Assembly (NCBI RefSeq): GCF_036039175.1
Contig: NZ_JAYXKP010000002.1
Span: 219,895-283,894 of the forward strand
DNA from: Marinilactibacillus sp036039175
GTDB taxonomy: Bacteria > Bacillota > Bacilli > Lactobacillales > Carnobacteriaceae_A
Length of the DNA stretch: 64,000 nucleotides
Reading direction: 5' to 3'
This document shows positions 34,313 to 42,967 of this stretch, piece after piece. Positions within the stretch are counted from its first letter, which is position 1; the number at the start of each line of letters is the position of its first letter. The notes beneath the pieces are model-generated. The model saw only the letters and a list, made by a program, of their open reading frames with translations, searched no databases and was not told the origin of the DNA. Made by a program: the position numbers and the translations under genes.

Positions 34313-35692
34313 TTAGTTAGAACCAGCGTTCATTGATTCTTTTTCTAGTTCAGCTTCGTGTGTCATTGCTGCTTGTCCTAGTAAGTTCAAGTAGTTCCAA
34401 GGACGATCGAATACTGGTTGGAAGAAGAAGTCAACTAGTGCTAAATCTTCAATTGTCATTCTGTTTTGGATAGCAAGTGACAATGTGTTTGCTGATTGAG
34501 TGATGTCGTATTTAGACATTACTTGTCCACCAACAATACGTTTAGTGCCTACTTCATAAACAAGTTTCATCATGATTTTTTCGTTAGTTGGCATGAATTC
34601 TGGACGGTAGTTATCTTCAAACATAACCGCACGTGCTTCAAGACCCATTACTGGAGCACTAGACTCACTTACACCAGTTGAACCGATGTTCCATCCGAAT
34701 AAGTGTAAACCAGAAGTTGACTGAGTTCCTCTGTATTCTAATGTTGGTTCTTTAATGTTTTTACCTACAAGTAATCCCATACGAACAGCGTTAGTTGCTA
34801 ATGGAATATAAGCGTGTCCACCAGTTGGGTTGTAGTTTACTGCACAGCTATCTCCAGCTGCAAGAATGTCTGGGTTGCTTGTACGCATGTAGTTATCAAC
34901 GATAATTGCGCCATTTCCAAGCATTTCAACTTGACCTTTAACAAGATCAGTATTTGGACGGAAACCAACACATAAGATAACCATTTCTGATTCATATTCT
35001 CCACCAGAAGTTTTAACTGTTGTCATTGTTCCATCTTCACTATCTTCGAATCCTTGAACCATTTCGTTTAATTGAACTTTAATTCCACGTTCTCTTAAGT
35101 CTTTTTCTAAGACAGAAGTGAATTCAGGATCAAGATATTTGTTCAAGATACGGTCAAGACCATCAACTAATGTTACATCTTTACCATCTTCAGCGAACGC
35201 TTCAACAAGCTCGATACCAATGTATCCTCCACCTACGACAGTAATTTTTTGTTTACCTTCTTTACGTGCAATGATTTCTTGTGCTTGGTTGTAGTTTTTA
35301 CAAAGTACAACGTTTTTGCTTTGAATACCTTGGATTGGAGGAATGATTGGCCAAGAACCAGTTGTTACAACTAATTTGTCATAAGTGTCTTGAGTTTCTT
35401 CACCTGTTTTAAGATCTTTAACGGTTACTGTTTTAGCTTCAGAATCGATATTTAGAACATCGTGTTCCATTTTAACGTCTGCGCCAAATTCAGCTAATTC
35501 TTCAGGGTTTGAGTAGAAAAGTCCTGCTGGATCTTTAACAACGCCACCAACATACAATGCAATACCGCAAGATAGGAAAGATACGTTATCGTTTCTTTCA
35601 TATACAGTTACTTGTGCATCCGGATTTTCACTTAAAATTGTTTTAACCGCTGATGTTCCCGCGTGCGTACAACCTACAACTACTACTTTCAT
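34313..35692 (-). CDS. nox: H2O-forming NADH oxidase (NoxE type)
   Basis: FAD-dependent oxidase that reduces O2 to water with NADH, regenerating NAD+ in fermenting aerotolerant cells. FAD motif VVVGCTHAGTSA at the N-terminus, redox-active Cys42 in SFLSCGIALYVGG, NADH motif VVGGGYIGIELVEAF at ~155, second FAD motif ILAAGDS near 280, and the C-terminal dimer domain. CoA-disulfide reductases share this fold, but this sequence matches the lactobacillal Nox group. ATG 35692 follows AGGAGG. The upstream region carries two TTGTGAA half-sites that might be read by Rex (weak). Confidence 0.93.
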   Translation of the reverse strand: MKVVVVGCTHAGTSAVKTILSENPDAQVTVYERNDNVSFLSCGIALYVGGVVKDPAGLFYSNPEELAEFGADVKMEHDVLNIDSEAKTVTVKDLKTGEETQDTYDKLVVTTGSWPIIPPIQGIQSKNVVLCKNYNQAQEIIARKEGKQKITVVGGGYIGIELVEAFAEDGKDVTLVDGLDRILNKYLDPEFTSVLEKDLRERGIKVQLNEMVQGFEDSEDGTMTTVKTSGGEYESEMVILCVGFRPNTDLVKGQVEMLGNGAIIVDNYMRTSNPDILAAGDSCAVNYNPTGGHAYIPLATNAVRMGLLVGKNIKEPTLEYRGTQSTSGLHLFGWNIGSTGVSESSAPVMGLEARAVMFEDNYRPEFMPTNEKIMMKLVYEVGTKRIVGGQVMSKYDITQSANTLSLAIQNRMTIEDLALVDFFFQPVFDRPWNYLNLLGQAAMTHEAELEKESMNAGSN

Positions 35693-36166
35693 TCTCTATT
35701 TTCCTCCTAGGAAATATATAATATTTTGTCTTACAATGAAAAACAGCGAGACTGACAGGCTAAAAGTTATTGAATTCACAAAAATAAATAGAGCAACTAT
35801 TCACAAGCACGATCAGAATGATTCCTCTTGTTTCGCACGATGAAAAACTGTCTATGTTTTATTTGTAAATATAAACTTTCGTATCCCTTACCTGATGACC
35901 TTCTGCACTCGACTTACAATGAAAACATGATCTCTTGCTGTTTTCATACTCATTATACTCCTGATTATTTAAATTTCAAGGGGTTTGTTCAAATTAATTC
36001 AATAAGATCTATTTTATAAAAAGCCTTATTCGTAGAGGATTAAGGGCTTTAAACGTACGAAAAGTAAGTAAAAATAATCGTATAATGTTTCCGTTAGGAT
36101 ATTTTTTCACAAACTATCTTCTTATAGCTTGTTTTGGCAACAATTCAACAACATCATTTTTAAGTG
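35693..36166. other. Gene-free region upstream of nox
   Basis: About 470 bases. Two TTCACAA half-sites (35776-35782 and 35809-35816 region) on the plus strand, i.e. TTGTGAA toward nox, are direct rather than inverted, so a Rex operator is only suggested. A hairpin AAAGCCTTA/TAAGGGCTTT (36020-36050, one bulge) could end minus-strand transcription. The 63-codon frame from 35828 has no ribosome site and is not called. Confidence 0.4.
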
Positions 36167-36208
36167 AAACAAACAGTACAGTCAGCTATCCTGATGTACT
36201 GTTTGTTT
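36167..36208. terminator. Hairpin after the padR operon
   Basis: AAACAAACAGTACA (36167-36180) and its exact complement (36195-36208), with inner GTCAG/CTGAT. Directly follows the stop of the last gene of the operon. Confidence 0.75.
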
Positions 36209-36211
36209 TTA

Positions 36212-36820
36212 TTAATGGATAATAGCTAATTCTTCAAAAGTTTCCTCTACGTATTGATCATCTTCCAATGGTTGTTGAACTTCTTGAGTCCACATATTTT
36301 CGTCGAGCAACTGATCTAGGTTTGAGTACTTAGATTTAAAATCACTTCTTTTAAATTCGAAAACATTGTCCTGAAATTCTAGTGTCAGCTGATCCATATT
36401 CTTGATTAAAGCAAATCCTGCAGTGGCATTATACAAAAGAGTTCTATATGCAATAAGCACTTCATCTTGACCGTATTCATTATCTTTATCAGTCGTGATG
36501 GTTGAATGAGTAGATTCACTTAACGTAGTAGGATAATGAACTTCAACCCCTAACTCCTCTGGATAGAGCTGAAAAGTCATTTCATCTTGAGTCATGGGCA
36601 AACTTCTAAATAAATTGAACGTATTCGAATTATCTCCAAGATAGTCGCTTTCATATTTAGCTATATAATTAAAGTCTTGTGTCAATGGGTTCAGTTGCTC
36701 TTTTGCATAACGCTCTTCTGCTTGGTTTTTATTTGGAAGAACGACTAGTTGAATCCAAATAAATCCAACAAATCCAATCAGGAGCAGTACCATGATCCAC
36801 ATATTTTTATTTTTATTCAT
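36212..36820 (-). CDS. Hypothetical membrane-anchored protein of the padR operon
   Basis: No recognised family. 202 aa; a single N-terminal membrane anchor (~8-28, MWIMVLLLIGFVGFIWIQLVVL) followed by a ~170-residue extracytoplasmic hydrophilic domain rich in Asp, Glu, Asn and Tyr. Its start overlaps the previous gene by 8 nt and has GAGGT upstream, so translation is coupled. Partner of the HAAS-domain membrane protein; perhaps part of an envelope-stress or transport complex under PadR control (inference). Confidence 0.72.
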   Translation of the reverse strand: MNKNKNMWIMVLLLIGFVGFIWIQLVVLPNKNQAEERYAKEQLNPLTQDFNYIAKYESDYLGDNSNTFNLFRSLPMTQDEMTFQLYPEELGVEVHYPTTLSESTHSTITTDKDNEYGQDEVLIAYRTLLYNATAGFALIKNMDQLTLEFQDNVFEFKRSDFKSKYSNLDQLLDENMWTQEVQQPLEDDQYVEETFEELAIIH

Positions 36821-37487
36821 ATACCTCTACCTCACTTTCCTCTATTAGATTTCTGGCTTTATTCACAGTCAATGGAATGATTACTGTAACAAACGGTGTC
36901 AGATATCTCAGTGCGATTTCAGCAAACTGATAAGGGCCGCTGATCGAAATTGGTCTAGAAAACCACAGATTACTCGCAAAATAAATACCTGTAACACTCA
37001 ATAAACTGATAATTATAAAGACAACCCAAATTTTCCAAGCAATATTTTTGAGTTCTCTGGTTCTTTTAATATTCATATACTTAATTTTGATATCACCGTT
37101 GTTCACTTTTCTTAAATAAACGATATAGACGATGCTAAGCAATATCGAAAGTATCATAAAAAAGTAACTCAATAACAAATGTTCTGGAAACAAAGATAAT
37201 GGTAGCGTCAAAATCCATATAATCACACTGTATAAAGTCATCGATTGTAGAAGACTGGCTAAGAATCGATTGATGTCGACTTTTTTATTTTCTTCTATCA
37301 AGTGATCGACAGAATCTATATGCGCTATCGTATTTTTAACGGCCTCTTCTTCGCTATATCCTTCTAGCAATAGATCTTCTTTTCGGGCCAACAAATTGGA
37401 ATAAACTTCTTCTTTTAATTCTTGAATTTGTTTATTTTTCTTATAGGGTTTAAAAAGCCATTCAATATGTTTTTCAATTTTATCCAT
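36813..37487 (-). CDS. HAAS/permease-prefix-domain membrane protein
   Basis: 224 aa. The N-terminal ~65 residues form the HAAS (DUF1700/permease prefix domain 1) unit: KIEKHIEWLFKPYKK then ELKEEVYSNLLARKEDLLLEGYSEEEAVKNTIAHI. Four hydrophobic segments follow (~85-105, 108-128, 150-170, 195-212). Proteins of this kind are almost always encoded next to a PadR regulator, as here (2-nt gap), and are thought to act with it or with a transporter; the biochemical role is not known. ATG 37487 follows GAGGGGG. Confidence 0.82.
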   Translation of the reverse strand: MDKIEKHIEWLFKPYKKNKQIQELKEEVYSNLLARKEDLLLEGYSEEEAVKNTIAHIDSVDHLIEENKKVDINRFLASLLQSMTLYSVIIWILTLPLSLFPEHLLLSYFFMILSILLSIVYIVYLRKVNNGDIKIKYMNIKRTRELKNIAWKIWVVFIIISLLSVTGIYFASNLWFSRPISISGPYQFAEIALRYLTPFVTVIIPLTVNKARNLIEESEVEVYE

Positions 37488-37489
37488 GT

Positions 37490-37828
37490 CTATCGTTCCC
37501 CCTCAACTAACTGATCAATTATTTCCCTAGCTATTTTCCATTCTGCTATAGCTTTTTTATAATATTTTTTCCCATTATCTGTTACTTTATAGTACTTCCT
37601 ACGACCACCTTGCGTCTCATCTCCCCAGTAAGATTCGATATAGGCACCCTTTTCTAGTCGCTTTAAACTCGTATATAAAGAAGGTTCTTTTAGTTCGTAC
37701 TGACCGTTACTCAAGATTTTGATTGCTTTAATAACTTCATATCCGTAGTTATCTTGATCAATCAAAATTCTTAAAATAATGGTATCGATATGACCTCTTA
37801 TGTAATCTTTATTAATGGATTCACTCAC
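37490..37828 (-). CDS. PadR-family transcriptional regulator
   Basis: 112-aa winged-helix repressor. The PadR domain covers most of the protein: HIDTIILRILIDQDNYGYEVIKAI, then PSLYTSLKRLEKGAYIESYW with GRRKYYKVTDNGKKY as the wing, and a short C-terminal dimer helix. GTG 37828 is preceded by AGGAGGGG. It is the first gene of a three-gene operon and sits just downstream of a large palindrome over its own promoter, so it is very likely autoregulatory. Confidence 0.9.
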   Translation of the reverse strand: MSESINKDYIRGHIDTIILRILIDQDNYGYEVIKAIKILSNGQYELKEPSLYTSLKRLEKGAYIESYWGDETQGGRRKYYKVTDNGKKYYKKAIAEWKIAREIIDQLVEGER

Positions 37829-37848
37829 TCTATCCCCTCCTTAAGAAA

Positions 37849-37885
37849 ATTATAGCATAAGTACTATTTCATGCATAGTACTTAT
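37849..37885 (-). promoter_or_regulatory. padR promoter and operator palindrome
   Basis: Perfect dyad with 11-bp arms (ATAAGTACTAT, 37857-37867, and its complement 37875-37885) around 7 nt. Immediately downstream on the minus strand lies an extended -10 TGC-TATAAT (37854-37849). The palindrome covers the -35 area, a typical position for PadR autorepression. Confidence 0.75.
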
Positions 37886-37990
37886 ATTTACATTGTAATT
37901 TAATTTTTGAGACTCTACTTTTTATGAATTTATCTATTCTTACTGTTATAATGATTGAGTTGAAAAATGAATGGAGAGGAATGAACGATC

Positions 37991-38476
37991 TTGATTGAAG
38001 AACACCCCCCCTTGAATAAATTGGATGAAGCTGTTATCCAATATGACAAAATAGATAGTTTAGTTATCGGTATCTTCTATATGATTGGTTGTGCTGGACT
38101 TGTCTTTCTTGTCTACTGGTTTGATTGGCCTATTATCTTTGCGATTTTATCTGTTTTAATTACGTTACTCGTCTTCTGTGTCGATTACTTTGTCTTACCT
38201 TACCTAAGATACAAATCGATTCGCTATGAAGTTCATCCTACATATCTAGAAATATTGAAAGGCGTCTTTTTTAGAAAAAGAGAGATTATCCCGATAGAAA
38301 GAGTGCAGCAAGTTTCTATAGAAGATGGCCCATTATCTAGAAGACACCATGTACAGATTGTTGAGATTCAGACCGCTGGAACGGGTCATCAAGTTCCACT
38401 TTTACTAGAAGAAGATGCACAAGCCTTAAAAGCCCAGATTATGGATCTTATCAAAGAGGTGCAGTCAGATGTATAA
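37991..38476 (+). CDS. PH-domain (bPH2) membrane protein, YdbS-like
   Basis: 161 aa: short cytoplasmic N-terminus, two membrane helices (~28-48 and 52-72), then a bacterial PH (DUF304/bPH2) domain with VHPTYLEILKGVFFRKREIIPIERVQQVSIEDGPLSRR. First gene of a YdbS-YdbT-YdbS-like trio. TTG start at 37991, ~10 nt after GAGAGGA; an out-of-frame six-codon ATG ORF overlaps that start. The B. subtilis relatives were connected with tolerance to a bacteriocin; otherwise function is unknown. Confidence 0.85.
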   Translation: MIEEHPPLNKLDEAVIQYDKIDSLVIGIFYMIGCAGLVFLVYWFDWPIIFAILSVLITLLVFCVDYFVLPYLRYKSIRYEVHPTYLEILKGVFFRKREIIPIERVQQVSIEDGPLSRRHHVQIVEIQTAGTGHQVPLLLEEDAQALKAQIMDLIKEVQSDV

Positions 38477-39980
38477 TAAACAAAGATTAAACAAAGGAAC
38501 CTTATTCACTAAATGTTTTAAAAGAATGACGACTTTAGTGGTTCCTTTATCTATTTATTCTTTTATTGGCCTTACTGACGGAGAATTTTTAGAGATGTTT
38601 TTGATTATGCTTGCTGTTTTTTGTGTTGTTTTGCTATTGGGGACGCTCATTGATTTGATCAAATACTTACGAACTTCTTACTACATCGAAAATAACCGTT
38701 TTATACTCAAAAGTGGCTTATTTATCAAAAAAGAAAAAGATATTCAAGTCAGTCGGATTCAAAGTATTGATACTTCTGAGACTCTGGCACATCGATTTTT
38801 GAACATTACCAAAGTTACAATTCAGACGCCTGGGAAAAATATTCTACTGGATGCTATCTCAATAGAGCAACTGGAAGAGATCACAAAACAGCTGAACCTC
38901 TTAAATACTACCATTGAAGTCAAAAATGAAGATGAATTGACTACTGATGCGTTAGCGGAACAAGCTCGTTTGTCAAAAAAAAAAGACGAAGGAAACCTGA
39001 TCTATCAACTTTCCTTAATCGATATCATCAAGTTGACCGTCTTGAACATTTCAGTGATTCGTAGTTTTATTGCCTTTCTTTTAGCGGGGAGTTTTATATC
39101 CAATATTTTGATCGATTTTGCATTTGAGCAAACTAATAACTTACTAAATACCTCTGTACTCCTTTTAATTCTCGTTATTTTAAGTACCCTTGCGGCAATT
39201 TATTTGCTTGGAGCAATCTTTGTGATTTTCAAGCAGTACCAGTTCAGTGTCTTTTTGACAGATAAACAACTAAAAATCAAACGAGGTTTGTTGGAGACGA
39301 ACAGTCAGACTATTGTTCTCGAAAATATTCAAAGTCTTGAAGAACAACAAAACTGGTTAATGAAATGGTTTGGATATACTACTCTATCACTGTCCATTGC
39401 TACTGATGAAAATGAGGATGAGGATGACGATAAAAATGAAGAATCTGGAAACGGAAAAGTCATTTTATTTCCACTTGTCAAAACAGATCAGCTAGCTAGT
39501 TTGATGACAGCCTGTTTCCCAAATTACCTTTTTGAACCTGCTGATTTGATTACACCAAAGCGTTCTATACGACGCTTTATACAATTCAGATTATTGTTTT
39601 GGGTTATTGCTACATTAACGATGTCTATCCTGTTTTGGTCTTACGCATGGATGATCGGTTTGATTTTTATTTTACTGAACCTACTCTTTGGTTACCGTTC
39701 ACAACGATTAAACGGATACAAGCTTTCAGATAATGAACTCACTATACAAGTCGCTCAAAGATTTTCCGTGAAAAAGATCTATATTCCTAGAGGTCGCATT
39801 TTGAATTTACAGATCAAGCAAAATCCTTTTTTGAAAAAAGCTGGACTAGCTAAGGCTGTCTTCTTTTCTGCGCAAGGTCAGCTTTCTCAGGACACCGAAT
39901 TAAAGTTTATTGAGGAATCAAATGCTTTCGAATTATTTAACTGGTTCAAACCAGAAGGGAGTGAGCGCAATGAATACTAA
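38469..39980 (+). CDS. Tandem PH-domain membrane protein, YdbT-like
   Basis: 503 aa with three bPH2 domains alternating with membrane helix pairs: TM at ~20-60, PH 1 (~70-145, RTSYYIENNRFILKSGLF), TM ~190-260, PH 2 (~270-360, VFLTDKQLKIKRGLLE), TM ~375-415, PH 3 (~420-495, LSDNELTIQVAQRF). Inside PH 2 there is an acidic insert (ENEDEDDDKNEES) that looks like a flexible loop. The ATG overlaps the stop of the preceding gene, and the end overlaps the next start, so the trio is translationally coupled. Confidence 0.87.
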   Translation: MYNKQRLNKGTLFTKCFKRMTTLVVPLSIYSFIGLTDGEFLEMFLIMLAVFCVVLLLGTLIDLIKYLRTSYYIENNRFILKSGLFIKKEKDIQVSRIQSIDTSETLAHRFLNITKVTIQTPGKNILLDAISIEQLEEITKQLNLLNTTIEVKNEDELTTDALAEQARLSKKKDEGNLIYQLSLIDIIKLTVLNISVIRSFIAFLLAGSFISNILIDFAFEQTNNLLNTSVLLLILVILSTLAAIYLLGAIFVIFKQYQFSVFLTDKQLKIKRGLLETNSQTIVLENIQSLEEQQNWLMKWFGYTTLSLSIATDENEDEDDDKNEESGNGKVILFPLVKTDQLASLMTACFPNYLFEPADLITPKRSIRRFIQFRLLFWVIATLTMSILFWSYAWMIGLIFILLNLLFGYRSQRLNGYKLSDNELTIQVAQRFSVKKIYIPRGRILNLQIKQNPFLKKAGLAKAVFFSAQGQLSQDTELKFIEESNAFELFNWFKPEGSERNEY

Positions 39981-40443
39981 CGAAACGAATGTAGATGTAG
40001 TCCGCTACTGGAGAATAAAAGCTTTTATTCATTGTCTAATCTTTTTAGTCATTCTCATCAGTTTGTATTTCCTAAATCAATTTCTTGATTTTATCACTGT
40101 TCCAGAATGGACTCTATTATTCGTTCTACTTATACTTGTAGCGCAATGGCTATTTTATATAGCTTTTCGTCCCTCTCTTAAAGCTAAACACTGGCGTTAT
40201 GATTTATACGAAAACCAACTCATCATTTTTAAAGGCTTATGGGTAAGACAACAAATCTCGATTCCTTTAACGCGCGTACAAAATATTGAATCAGATATTG
40301 GGCCCGTTGCTAAGGCTTTCGATATCGCAGAATTGCGAGTTACTACGGCTTCTCAAACGAATTATTTGCCAGAGTTGAAACGTGAAGAAGCTTTTGAAAT
40401 CCAACGAAAGATTCAAGAAAGAATCCAAACGAGTCTAACATAA
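39970..40443 (+). CDS. PH-domain membrane protein, second YdbS-like
   Basis: 157 aa with two membrane helices (~15-35 and 45-65) and a C-terminal bPH2 domain (YDLYENQLIIFKGLWVRQQISIPLTRVQNIESDIGP). It is a paralogue of the first gene of the trio, with the same plan and motif order. ATG 39970 (9 nt after GGGAG) is chosen over the longer frame at 39910, which would overlap the YdbT-like gene by 70 bases. Terminator at 40443-40496. Having a YdbS-like gene on both sides of YdbT is unusual in my experience. Confidence 0.87.
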   Translation: MNTNETNVDVVRYWRIKAFIHCLIFLVILISLYFLNQFLDFITVPEWTLLFVLLILVAQWLFYIAFRPSLKAKHWRYDLYENQLIIFKGLWVRQQISIPLTRVQNIESDIGPVAKAFDIAELRVTTASQTNYLPELKREEAFEIQRKIQERIQTSLT

Positions 40444-40496
40444 AAAACGTATTCGACCTTTAGCGGTAATGATCCGCGGAGGTCGAATACGTTTTT
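40443..40496. terminator. Bidirectional terminator
   Basis: Perfect 17-bp arms (40443-40459 and 40480-40496, core CGTATTCGACCT) plus inner GCGG/CCGC. Lies between the convergent PH-domain trio and the small membrane protein. Confidence 0.9.
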
Positions 40497-40779
40497 AATT
40501 ACCCCAGTAGTGATTATGAAATCCAATCAGGTAATATAATGCGATGTAGATGAAATAACTCATGCTGAACAAAAATAAGATACTTTTCAAATATTTACGG
40601 TCATCTTTTATTTCTACGCTCATAAAGATGAGCACAGTAGGAATCATGTAGTTTATTAAAATATCTACTACAGGTGTATGAAACCTTCGATTAATAATGA
40701 TACTTAAAAGAATGATAAAAGTCATGCTTATGTAGAGAGTAACGCGACTGATCTTAATGATATACCGTTTTATACTCAT
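40495..40779 (-). CDS. Hypothetical small membrane protein
   Basis: Not recognised. 94 aa with a basic N-terminus (KRYIIKISR) and three hydrophobic segments (~12-30, 36-55, 66-85). The ribosome site is weak (GTGGT). It follows the XRE-membrane regulator on the same strand after 31 bp, so it may be co-expressed with it. Its length and predicted topology resemble small membrane partners of XRE regulators, but no function can be given. Confidence 0.6.
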   Translation of the reverse strand: MSIKRYIIKISRVTLYISMTFIILLSIIINRRFHTPVVDILINYMIPTVLIFMSVEIKDDRKYLKSILFLFSMSYFIYIALYYLIGFHNHYWGN

Positions 40780-40810
40780 ATTTTTACCACTATCACTTTC
40801 AGTATATTTT

Positions 40811-41452
40811 TTACCAGGTTGCGGGATTATCTATATCGTAAATCATAACCTTAGAACCTCGAGTAATCAATTCGATTTTCTTAACTTCTTCTGAAGGACT
40901 AATTACGTGTTCTAATGGAATGACAATTTTTTGTAAAGACCGATCGGATAGTTCATAATATTGACCTAAGGAGAGTGTTAACTCACCGTTGCCCCCTTCA
41001 ATCATATACCCGCCATAATTATGGAGACCATCGAAATCTGCAGTAATGATAATTTCACTGTTCTTATTAAATGCTTCCCCGTTTAAGGCAATTTGAACAT
41101 CTTTTATTTGTTTATAACTAACATCTTTGCCTGATGCCCATAAGTTATATCCCATGAAGACGATTAATGGAATAAATAAAATCAGTAGAGCAATGTTAAT
41201 GTACTTCCGGTTTCTACTTCGCTTAGTTTCTTTCACTATGTTTTCTACTACTTTTATATCTTCTCTTAAGATAACATCCAATGATATCTCATACAAATCA
41301 CCCAGTGTGACTAACATGTCTAAAGGAGGGTAGGTTCGATTCACTTCCCAACTTGATATAGTAGATCTGGAAACATGCAAAATTTCCGCCACTTGTTCTT
41401 GTGTATAGCCTTTATTGAGTCTACCTTCTTTTATCTTGTCGCCAATTTTCAT
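40811..41452 (-). CDS. XRE-family HTH regulator with C-terminal membrane and outer domain
   Basis: 213 aa. HTH_3 domain at ~1-60 (MKIGDKIKEGRLNKGYTQEQ, then LHVSRSTISSWEVNRTYP), a cytoplasmic linker, one membrane helix (~87-107) and a ~100-residue extracytoplasmic domain with beta-type sequence. This layout suggests a membrane-bound one-component sensor that binds DNA inside and senses the envelope outside. ATG 41452 follows AAGGAGG. Targets are unknown; the small membrane protein downstream is a candidate. Confidence 0.82.
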   Translation of the reverse strand: MKIGDKIKEGRLNKGYTQEQVAEILHVSRSTISSWEVNRTYPPLDMLVTLGDLYEISLDVILREDIKVVENIVKETKRSRNRKYINIALLILFIPLIVFMGYNLWASGKDVSYKQIKDVQIALNGEAFNKNSEIIITADFDGLHNYGGYMIEGGNGELTLSLGQYYELSDRSLQKIVIPLEHVISPSEEVKKIELITRGSKVMIYDIDNPATW

Positions 41453-41577
41453 TTACTATTTCCTCCTTTTCTTTATTCATAGTATGGCTTATGGGTGAGT
41501 GATATTCTAGATTAAAAACGTAGCTTTACGCGATATATCGAACGATACAATTTGTAGCACGCTGAATGGATAGTTAT

Positions 41578-41904
41578 TTAATATTTGTTTTTATAATGCC
41601 AGATTGCTATGTATCGGAAAGAGAGTACAATAAGCATTAAAGTTAACGGATAACTATTATAAAAACTGATCGAAAACCCATCAGGTAGATTTGATAGTGT
41701 CTCCCAAGAAAATCGAGTAGCTACATGTCCAATACCTCTTAGAACAGCTGGAACAAAAAATGAAAAAAAACTGATTCCAATAAACGTATTCAAAGCCGCT
41801 TGATCTGCCTTACCAATAATCATACGCCATCTTTCATCTTCATTATTTTCCGCAGTATCCTTCACTTCTTTCAAAGCCCCACAAGTACAAATAGGGCTAG
41901 GCAT
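41578..41904 (-). CDS. Hypothetical membrane protein with Cys-X-Cys N-terminus
   Basis: 108 aa, function unknown. The N-terminus has CTCG (Cys6, Cys8), possibly half of a metal site, then a charged stretch (EDERWRMIIGKADQAALN), and two membrane helices (~38-58 and ~84-102). It follows the small XRE regulator by 28 bp, a pairing common in Firmicutes where the regulator controls the membrane protein. ATG 41904 is close behind AGGAGGG. Confidence 0.68.
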   Translation of the reverse strand: MPSPICTCGALKEVKDTAENNEDERWRMIIGKADQAALNTFIGISFFSFFVPAVLRGIGHVATRFSWETLSNLPDGFSISFYNSYPLTLMLIVLSFRYIAIWHYKNKY

Positions 41905-41932
41905 AACCCTCCTATAATTTCTAATAATATCA

Positions 41933-42142
41933 TCATTCTTTTTCCTCCTTTTTCATTGTAAAGACTTGATTAATATCTCTATCAAATACAGCGGCTATTT
42001 GAAAATCCAGTTCAAGAGAAGGTGTATACTTGTATTTTTCAATAGAAATAACAGCTTGTCTTGATATGCCAACTCGTTCGGCTAAATCTGCTTGCGTCCA
42101 CTTCATCTCTGCCCTTAAAACTTTAATACAATTTTCAATCAT
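41933..42142 (-). CDS. Small Cro/CI-type XRE regulator
   Basis: 69 aa, almost wholly an HTH_3 domain: MIENCIKVLRAEMKWTQADL, LAERVGISRQAVISIEKYKYTPSLEL, ending in FDRDINQVFTMKKEE. Resembles the YozG/YgzD class of short regulators. ATG 42142 follows GCAGGAG; the longer frame from 42193 starts inside the upstream terminator and is rejected. Probably co-transcribed with the two-helix membrane protein downstream. Confidence 0.88.
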   Translation of the reverse strand: MIENCIKVLRAEMKWTQADLAERVGISRQAVISIEKYKYTPSLELDFQIAAVFDRDINQVFTMKKEEKE

Positions 42143-42187
42143 TATTTCTCCTGCTTTCAATGTAATCAACCTATTACATTGAAGAAA

Positions 42188-42234
42188 CAGCAAAAACTCC
42201 TTAATCCTCGATAAGAGGTTCGGAGTTTTTGCTG
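42188..42234 (-). terminator. Terminator after pgeF
   Basis: CAGCAAAAACTCC (42188-42200) pairs perfectly with 42222-42234, with inner CCTC/GAGG. Confidence 0.85.
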
Positions 42235-42241
42235 TACTTTA

Positions 42242-42967
42242 TTAAGATGGCATCATAGTGATTATTCCATTAAGTTTATATTCTGCTCCTTCTTTTCTGG
42301 CTGAATGAAGACGATTATCTGTATAAGTCGAAGCTTGCTCTATTTCAATATTCTCTGCTTTGAGACCCGCTTCGAGTAGAATAGATAGATTCGCATCTAG
42401 CATGCTCATCAAGTATTTTTCTCCTCTAGGTTCGAAGAAATCGTCTCGCGATTTAAATTCTTTGAATGCTTCGTAAACTTCTGGACCAACTTCGTAATTC
42501 GCAAGATCTATAGAAGGCCCTACATATGCTAAAATAGTTTCTTTATCGCATCCAAACTGTTTCACCATTCGTTCGATTGCCTTCAGTGAAATCTGTTTTG
42601 TTGTCCCTCTCCATCCTGAATGCACACTCGCTTGAACTTTTTTGACTGGATCATATAAAACGACTGGCGTACAATCAGCAAATTTGATGAGTAGGGCCAC
42701 GTCTGTTTGATCTGTAATCAATCCATCTGTATCTTTAAAGGTTTTCCCAAATACAAAAGCCTCTCCGTTCATACCGTCTACATATTCAATATGCGCACTA
42801 TGCGTTTGTTGACCGGAGTATATTTCTTTAGGTTCAATCGCTAATTCTCTAAGAACCTTTTCTAAATCTTCTACAACTCGATTTCCCGCTTTCTGGTATC
42901 TAAAATTGTAGTCGCTACCTGCAATCCTATTAATTAATCCATTTTCTTCTAATCGTTTAGAATTCAA
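42242..42967 (-). CDS. pgeF: PgeF/YfiH/LACC1-family protein (purine nucleoside or peptidoglycan editing)
   Basis: 241-aa member of the former DUF152 (polyphenol oxidase-like) family. Conserved metal/active-site residues are visible: His in GQQTHSAHI, Cys in FADCTPVVLYD, and His in ASVHSGWRGTTKQI. Homologues have been reported as cell-wall editing factors that remove wrongly incorporated L-Ser and as purine nucleoside enzymes; which applies here is open. The frame could begin at ATG 43021, but that has no ribosome site, whereas TTG 42967 has GGGAG 8 nt before it and gives a family-like N-terminus. Confidence 0.82.
   Translation of the reverse strand: MNSKRLEENGLINRIAGSDYNFRYQKAGNRVVEDLEKVLRELAIEPKEIYSGQQTHSAHIEYVDGMNGEAFVFGKTFKDTDGLITDQTDVALLIKFADCTPVVLYDPVKKVQASVHSGWRGTTKQISLKAIERMVKQFGCDKETILAYVGPSIDLANYEVGPEVYEAFKEFKSRDDFFEPRGEKYLMSMLDANLSILLEAGLKAENIEIEQASTYTDNRLHSARKEGAEYKLNGIITMMPS

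Noticed and set aside
35776..35816. Rex operator at nox
   Set aside because: Two TTGTGAA half-sites are in direct, not inverted, orientation; recorded only as a weak hint in the spacer entry.
35828..36019. 63-codon ORF upstream of nox
   Set aside because: No ribosome site, Cys/Tyr/Phe-rich chance composition, lies in a regulatory spacer.
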